Shown here piece after piece: positions 6,419 to 9,063 of a DNA stretch of 9,063 nucleotides. Under the pieces are notes generated by a model. It ran no database searches. It had not been told where the DNA came from and saw only the letters and a list, made by a program, of their open reading frames with translations. A program made the translations under genes and the position numbers. Position 1 is the stretch's first letter, and every line of letters begins with the position of its first letter. Source of the DNA: a bacterium (GTDB lineage: Bacteria; Actinomycetota; Acidimicrobiia; UBA5794; ZC4RG35); contig JAPPKR010000266.1 of assembly GCA_028819835.1 (NCBI GenBank), positions 1 to 9,063 of the forward strand, read 5' to 3'.

Positions 6419-6694
6419 GGGATTTTCCCTCCCGACCCGCCTCCGCCGTTCCGGTCGAGATTTCCGGACAGGCGCAGGCCTGCCCGAACCCGAAGATTCT
6501 TGGTCGTCGGCTGGTGCTCGTCACCTTTGGAGTGTTGCCCGGAGGCCGCCCGCAGGTGGGTGAGACTTGGTGATGATCCACACGGTCCGGACCGCGGTGG
6601 GATGTTTGCTCCTATCAATATGCGTGGCCGGTGGGACATTTTCAACGGTCTGGCGGCTGCATTTTTCACAACCCGCGCAGGGGATGACGGCTGA
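6419..6694. other. Gene-free region between lipoprotein and mgtE stops
   Basis: I see no convincing gene here. Short open frames exist on both strands, but their translations are low-complexity, Arg/Pro/Gly-rich and lack starts with upstream signals. The sequence is less GC-rich than its surroundings. It contains two perfect palindromes (GCAGGCCTGC at 6474-6483 and CGGTCCGGACCG at 6583-6594) and a cluster of imperfect direct repeats at 6595-6669. No tRNA-like T-arm, CRISPR unit or clear terminator for mgtE was found. The region could be a scar of a lost mobile element. Confidence 0.5.
6595..6669. repeat. Cluster of imperfect direct repeats, GGTGGGACATTTT-like
   Basis: CGGTGGGATGTTT (6595-6607) and CGGTGGGACATTT (6629-6641) match at 11 of 13 positions. 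A third, weaker copy, CGGCTGCATTTTTCA (6654-6668), shares CATTTT and the flanking CA. A GGTGGG core also occurs at 6555-6560. Repeats at such spacing occur at the ends of some insertion sequences (for example IS21-type), but no transposase is present here. Confidence 0.35.
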
Positions 6695-8098
6695 TCAGAG
6701 AAGGGCGGCGGCCACCATCAGGAACCCGCCGAATCCCACCACGTCGGTGATCAGGGTGAGGAAGATGCTCGACGCCAACGCCGGGTCGAAGTCCAACCGG
6801 CGAAGCGCCATGGGGATGCCGGCCCCCGCCAGGGTGGCGATGGTCAGATTGGCCAGAGCCGCCACTCCCACCACCGGCGCCACCTGCGCCGCGCCGTAGT
6901 TGGAGGAGAACACCCCGAGCGATAGGAGCGCCACGGTGAGACCCATGGCGGCCACCGCCAGGAAGGCGCCGTTCAGGAGCCCGATGCTCACCTGGCGTCT
7001 CAGCACCTCCCAGATCCGCGCCCGGGGAAGGTCGCCGGCGGCCATGGAGCGGATCACCACCGCCAGGCTCTGCACGCCCCCGTTCCCTCCCAGGAGGGCC
7101 ACCACCGGCATGAGCGCGGCCAGGACCGGCTCGGCCGAGATGATCCCGGTCTGACGCTCGACGACGAACGCAACCACCATCGCCAGCAGCAGATTCAGGG
7201 TCAGCCAGGGAAGCCGCATTCTCACCGACGAGAGCACCGCGGTGTAGATGGTCTCCTCCGCACCGGCGCCCACCGAGGCCGCGAAGTCCTCGGAGGCCTC
7301 GGCCTGCACCGCGTCGATCACCTCGTCATACGTCACCATTCCCTGCAGGTGTCCCAGGTCGTCCACCACCGGCAGGCCCATCAGGCGGTAGCGCTGCATC
7401 AACTCGGAGACTTCTTCGCGGTCCGCCATCGTGTGGACCGCCACCGGGTTGGCCTCCATCGCCTCATCGAGGCCGACCGAGGGTCTGACGAACACCAGGT
7501 CCCGAAAAGAGAGCACCCCCCGCAGCACTCCGAAGTCGTCGGTTACGTACACGTAGGTGAGGTCTTCCACCGTCTCCCGGATTGTGCGGATCCGCTCGAT
7601 CGCCTCCCCGGCGGTGAGGCCGATGGGAAGCACCGCCACGTCGGTGGTCATCAGCCCTCCGGCCGTGTCCGACGGGTAGTGGAACAGCCGGCTGACCTCG
7701 CTGCCGGCGGGCTCGGCCATCAGGTCGATCACCGCCTCGACCGTCTCGGTCTCCATGTTCTCCAGGATGTCCACGGCTTCGGTGGCCGCCATCTCCTCCA
7801 GCACCTCGGCCGCTTCGTCCAAGGGCAGTTCCTCCAGGAACGCGGCGGCCAGTTCGTCGCGCAACTCCTCCAGGATGGGTGCGCTCTGGCCGCGGTCGAG
7901 AGGGCTCAGCAGTTCCCCTGCGGTGTCGGGCGAGACCGACTCCAAGATGTCCGCCGCATCGTGAGGGGAGGCCTCGGCCAGGGCCGTCCACACCTCCGGG
8001 TTGGCCTCCAGGTACTCCTCGACCTCGCTTGGCCGCAGTCGGGCCACCCGGCGAAGACGCTGGGCCAGTTCCCGGGGACGATGCAGTCGAGGCTTCAT
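6695..8098 (-). CDS. mgtE: MgtE-family magnesium transporter
   Basis: MgtE is a membrane channel/transporter for Mg2+ gated by its own cytoplasmic magnesium-sensing domains. From the ATG at 8098 the protein has 467 residues, normal for the family. It has an acidic helical MgtE_N domain (about 25-130), the linker YPSDTAGGLMT (141-151), two CBS domains (about 152-265) and a C-terminal membrane domain (about 295-467) with five hydrophobic segments. ALMPVVALLGGNGGVQS (328-344) is the signature near the pore, and Asp452 in LTLITDVVGF lies where the pore Mg2+-binding Asp is found in Thermus MgtE. A GTG at 8107 is an alternative start; ATG is preferred because TAATCT ends 9 nt before it. No M-box riboswitch fits in the 5' region. 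It lies 110 nt downstream of greA on the same strand. Confidence 0.95.
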   Translation of the reverse strand: MKPRLHRPRELAQRLRRVARLRPSEVEEYLEANPEVWTALAEASPHDAADILESVSPDTAGELLSPLDRGQSAPILEELRDELAAAFLEELPLDEAAEVLEEMAATEAVDILENMETETVEAVIDLMAEPAGSEVSRLFHYPSDTAGGLMTTDVAVLPIGLTAGEAIERIRTIRETVEDLTYVYVTDDFGVLRGVLSFRDLVFVRPSVGLDEAMEANPVAVHTMADREEVSELMQRYRLMGLPVVDDLGHLQGMVTYDEVIDAVQAEASEDFAASVGAGAEETIYTAVLSSVRMRLPWLTLNLLLAMVVAFVVERQTGIISAEPVLAALMPVVALLGGNGGVQSLAVVIRSMAAGDLPRARIWEVLRRQVSIGLLNGAFLAVAAMGLTVALLSLGVFSSNYGAAQVAPVVGVAALANLTIATLAGAGIPMALRRLDFDPALASSIFLTLITDVVGFGGFLMVAAALL

Positions 8099-8107
8099 GT
8101 GCCTCAC

Positions 8108-8113
8108 AGATTA
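8108..8113 (-). promoter_or_regulatory. Candidate -10 element of mgtE
   Basis: TAATCT on the minus strand ends 9 nt before the ATG at 8098 and directly abuts the alternative GTG. A partial GAGG lies only 3 nt before the ATG, too close for a good ribosome site. A 5-bp inverted repeat (CGCCG at 8124-8128, CGGCG at 8136-8140) lies just upstream. mgtE may thus have its own promoter as well as readthrough from greA. Confidence 0.35.
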
Positions 8114-8208
8114 CGGCTGTCTTCGCCGACAAGGACGGCGGTTAGGAGTCCGCGCTCCCTACCCGCGGCAGGGGAACGGCAGGGCCCGGGGGAAGGGAGA
8201 AGGGTCGC

Positions 8209-8685
8209 TCAGGGTGCGAAGGGACGGACGGCGGTGACCTTGACCTCGAACGTCCCGCCCGGCGCGTCATAGGAGACCAGGTCGCCGGGGGACTTGGCCA
8301 GCACCGCCTGCCCCAGCGGGCTGGTGGGGGAGACCACCAGGGCGGCCGATCCCCGGTTTTCGGCGGGCGCCAGCAGGAACTCCATCAGGCCGCCGTCTTC
8401 ATCCTCGACGGTCACCATCGATCCGATCTCCACCTGGCCGGTGTCGTCGACCTCCCTCACCTGCGCGTCCCGCAACACCGCCTCGAGGTGGGCGATCCGG
8501 GCCTCCATCAGACCCTGGTGGTCCTTGGCGGCTTGATAGTCGGCGTTCTCCCGGATGTCGCCATGCGAGCGAGCCTCGGCTATCCGCTCTGAGATCTCGA
8601 TTCGCTTGGGGCCCTTCAAGTCCTCCAGCTCGGCAACGAGCCGGCGGTGCGCATCGGGGGTGAGGAATGTGGCGGGGTTTTCCAT
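8209..8685 (-). CDS. greA: Transcription elongation factor GreA
   Basis: GreA enters the RNA polymerase secondary channel and stimulates cleavage of backtracked RNA. The 158-residue length is normal. Residues about 8-78 form the N-terminal coiled coil; its tip HGDIRENADYQAAKD (41-55) carries the acidic pair Asp43 and Glu46, corresponding to the catalytic-tip Asp41 and Glu44 of E. coli GreA. Residues about 85-158 form the FKBP-like C-terminal domain, with GSMVTVED, VVSPTSPLGQAVLAKSPGD and a final beta strand. The ATG at 8685 has no Shine-Dalgarno site; an extended -10 lies 12 nt upstream, giving a very short leader. It is divergent from selD, with 40 nt between start codons, and mgtE follows downstream on the same strand. 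No intrinsic terminator was seen after it. Confidence 0.95.
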   Translation of the reverse strand: MENPATFLTPDAHRRLVAELEDLKGPKRIEISERIAEARSHGDIRENADYQAAKDHQGLMEARIAHLEAVLRDAQVREVDDTGQVEIGSMVTVEDEDGGLMEFLLAPAENRGSAALVVSPTSPLGQAVLAKSPGDLVSYDAPGGTFEVKVTAVRPFAP

Positions 8686-8697
8686 CGCAACAAACAG

Positions 8698-8706
8698 AGC
8701 ATATCA
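8698..8706 (-). promoter_or_regulatory. Candidate extended -10 promoter of greA
   Basis: On the minus strand TGATATGCT combines a TGN extension with the hexamer TATGCT (8703-8698), 12 nt before the greA ATG. The expected transcription start lies about 5 nt before the ATG, leaving no room for a Shine-Dalgarno site. It overlaps the upstream side of the divergent selD promoter region. Confidence 0.4.
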
Positions 8707-8712
8707 AGTTGG

Positions 8713-8718
8713 TAGCTT
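8713..8718 (+). promoter_or_regulatory. Candidate -10 element of selD
   Basis: TAGCTT ends 7 nt before the selD ATG at 8726, and no Shine-Dalgarno site precedes the ATG. This spacing fits a leaderless selD message. Only 6 nt separate it from the greA extended -10 on the other strand, so the two promoters may compete. Confidence 0.38.
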
Positions 8719-8725
8719 TGTGCCG

Positions 8726-9063
8726 ATGGACACCAAGCTGACCCGCTTCAGTCACGGCGCCGGCTGAGGGTGCAAGCTCGGCTCGGCCGAGTTGGCGCAG
8801 GTCCTGCGCCCCCTCAGGGACCATCCCGCCTTTTCCTCACCCCACCTCCTGGTGGGAGTGGAGACCCGTGACGACGCAGGCGCATACCGCCTGCCGGACG
8901 GGCGCGTCCTCATCCAGACGGTCGACTTCTTCACGCCGGTGGTGGACGACCCGGCGGACTGGGGGAGGATCGCCGCCGCCAACGCGCTGTCGGATGTCTA
9001 CGCCATGGGCGGGGAGCCGCTCACCGCTCTCCAGTTGGTGTGCTGGCCGTCGGAAGCCCTCCC
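8726..9063 (+). CDS. selD: Selenophosphate synthetase (selenide, water dikinase), selenocysteine-containing, 3' partial
   Basis: SelD makes selenophosphate from selenide and ATP, the selenium donor for Sec-tRNA and selenouridine synthesis. Reading from ATG 8726 gives [13 protein letters not shown], an in-frame TGA as codon 14, then [19 protein letters not shown] and so on to the window edge (112 codons). The TGA sits exactly where E. coli SelD has catalytic Cys17 and some relatives have selenocysteine; Cys16 and Lys17 match E. coli Cys19 and Lys20. Downstream, [10 protein letters not shown] (45-54), [19 protein letters not shown] (64-82) and [20 protein letters not shown] (83-102) are strong SelD signatures, so the frame is intact after the TGA. 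A SECIS-like structure follows. A GTG at 8720 is a possible alternative start. The C-terminal two thirds lie outside the window. Confidence 0.92.
8765..8767 (+). other. selD: In-frame UGA read as selenocysteine (Sec14 of SelD)
   Basis: TGA stands between GGC (Gly13) and GGG (Gly15) in the motif HGAG-U-GCK, the SelD active-site loop. Conservation continues on both sides in the same frame. The codon occupies the one position where Sec replaces Cys in known SelD selenoproteins. A nonsense mutation or a TGC/TGT to TGA read error is the alternative. Confidence 0.88.
8765..8816 (+). promoter_or_regulatory. Putative bacterial SECIS element in selD
   Basis: The 17-nt segment 8794-8810 (GGCGCAGGUCCUGCGCC) forms a perfect 7-bp hairpin with loop GUC. 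The E. coli fdhF upper stem is also 17 nt and shares GCAGGUC and UGC; its loop G and U are the SelB contacts. A second hairpin, AGCUCGGC/GCCGAGUU (8775-8793, loop UCG, 8 pairs including one G-U), directly precedes it. UGAGGG (8765-8770) pairs with CCCUCA (8811-8816), enclosing both hairpins and holding the UGA in the outer helix. The hairpin loop lies 33 nt after the UGA, inside the range usually allowed for bacterial SECIS elements. Confidence 0.75.

Noticed and set aside
6409..6694. Small open frames on both strands in the gap between lipoprotein and mgtE
   Set aside because: No Shine-Dalgarno site, poor start context, low-complexity translations and no recognisable family. One overlaps the terminator T-tract.
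8108..8208. Possible M-box magnesium riboswitch before mgtE or terminator after greA
   Set aside because: The spacer is only 101 nt (110 nt to the mgtE ATG), has a candidate -10 9 nt before the ATG, and shows only a 5-bp hairpin and GC-rich direct repeats (CGGCAGGG twice). No M-box-like architecture or T-tract was found.
7349..8272. Long plus-strand frame antisense to mgtE and the greA end
   Set aside because: His/Arg/Gly-rich shadow sequence crossing two well-supported genes on the other strand.
8555..8767. A 70-codon plus-strand frame ending at the TGA at 8765-8767
   Set aside because: Its first part is antisense to greA. Only the last 13 codons are real coding, and they are the start of selD, which continues through the TGA.
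8775..8793. First hairpin after the UGA as the SelB-binding SECIS stem on its own
   Set aside because: Its apical loop (UCG) lacks the early G expected in bacterial SECIS loops, and it is slightly too close to the UGA. The second hairpin, with its GUC loop, is the better SelB site.

Overview
This is a GC-rich, gene-dense bacterial fragment. Several traits together suggest a high-GC actinobacterium, possibly of the Acidimicrobiia type: strongly GC-ending codons, many genes that appear to start without a Shine-Dalgarno site just after a -10 element, a Thr/Pro-rich lipoprotein linker, and short or overlapping gene junctions. No 16S rRNA or other taxonomic marker is present, so this placement is an inference. 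Most of the content is housekeeping.

Layout from left to right: (1) the 5' part of an unrecognised acidic protein on the minus strand (2-289), cut by the window edge; (2) a plus-strand aromatic amino acid pair, a type I-beta DAHP synthase (433-1446) abutting a prephenate dehydrogenase with a C-terminal ACT domain (1447-2475); (3) converging on it with a 3-nt gap, two overlapping CrcB/Fluc fluoride channel subunits on the minus strand (3218 to 2479); (4) divergent from these, a glutamine-dependent NAD+ synthetase (3285-4931) overlapping by ATGA a class IV PLP aminotransferase/lyase (4928-5746); (5) a secreted lipoprotein of unknown function (5803-6375) ending in a hairpin/T-tract terminator; (6) about 300 nt without a gene, holding a small cluster of imperfect repeats; (7) minus-strand mgtE (8098 to 6695) and greA (8685 to 8209); (8) divergent from greA and running off the right edge, selD, encoding selenophosphate synthetase.

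The main result is at the right end. The selD frame starting at 8726 meets an in-frame TGA at 8765-8767, exactly at the catalytic Cys/Sec position of SelD (HGAG-U-GCK), and reads on as well-conserved SelD to the window end. The UGA is followed by a perfect 17-nt hairpin with a GUC loop that resembles the upper stem of the E. coli fdhF SECIS. This hairpin and a second one are enclosed by a helix containing the UGA itself. SelD here is therefore very probably a selenoprotein that helps make its own selenium donor. It would be easy to mis-annotate as a truncated or broken gene.

A second recurrent pattern concerns initiation. Five genes that begin transcription units (the left-edge gene, crcB1, nadE, mgtE, selD) have a TANNNT hexamer ending 7-9 nt before the start codon and no good Shine-Dalgarno site, as expected for leaderless mRNAs. 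aroF and the second crcB have clear Shine-Dalgarno sequences instead.
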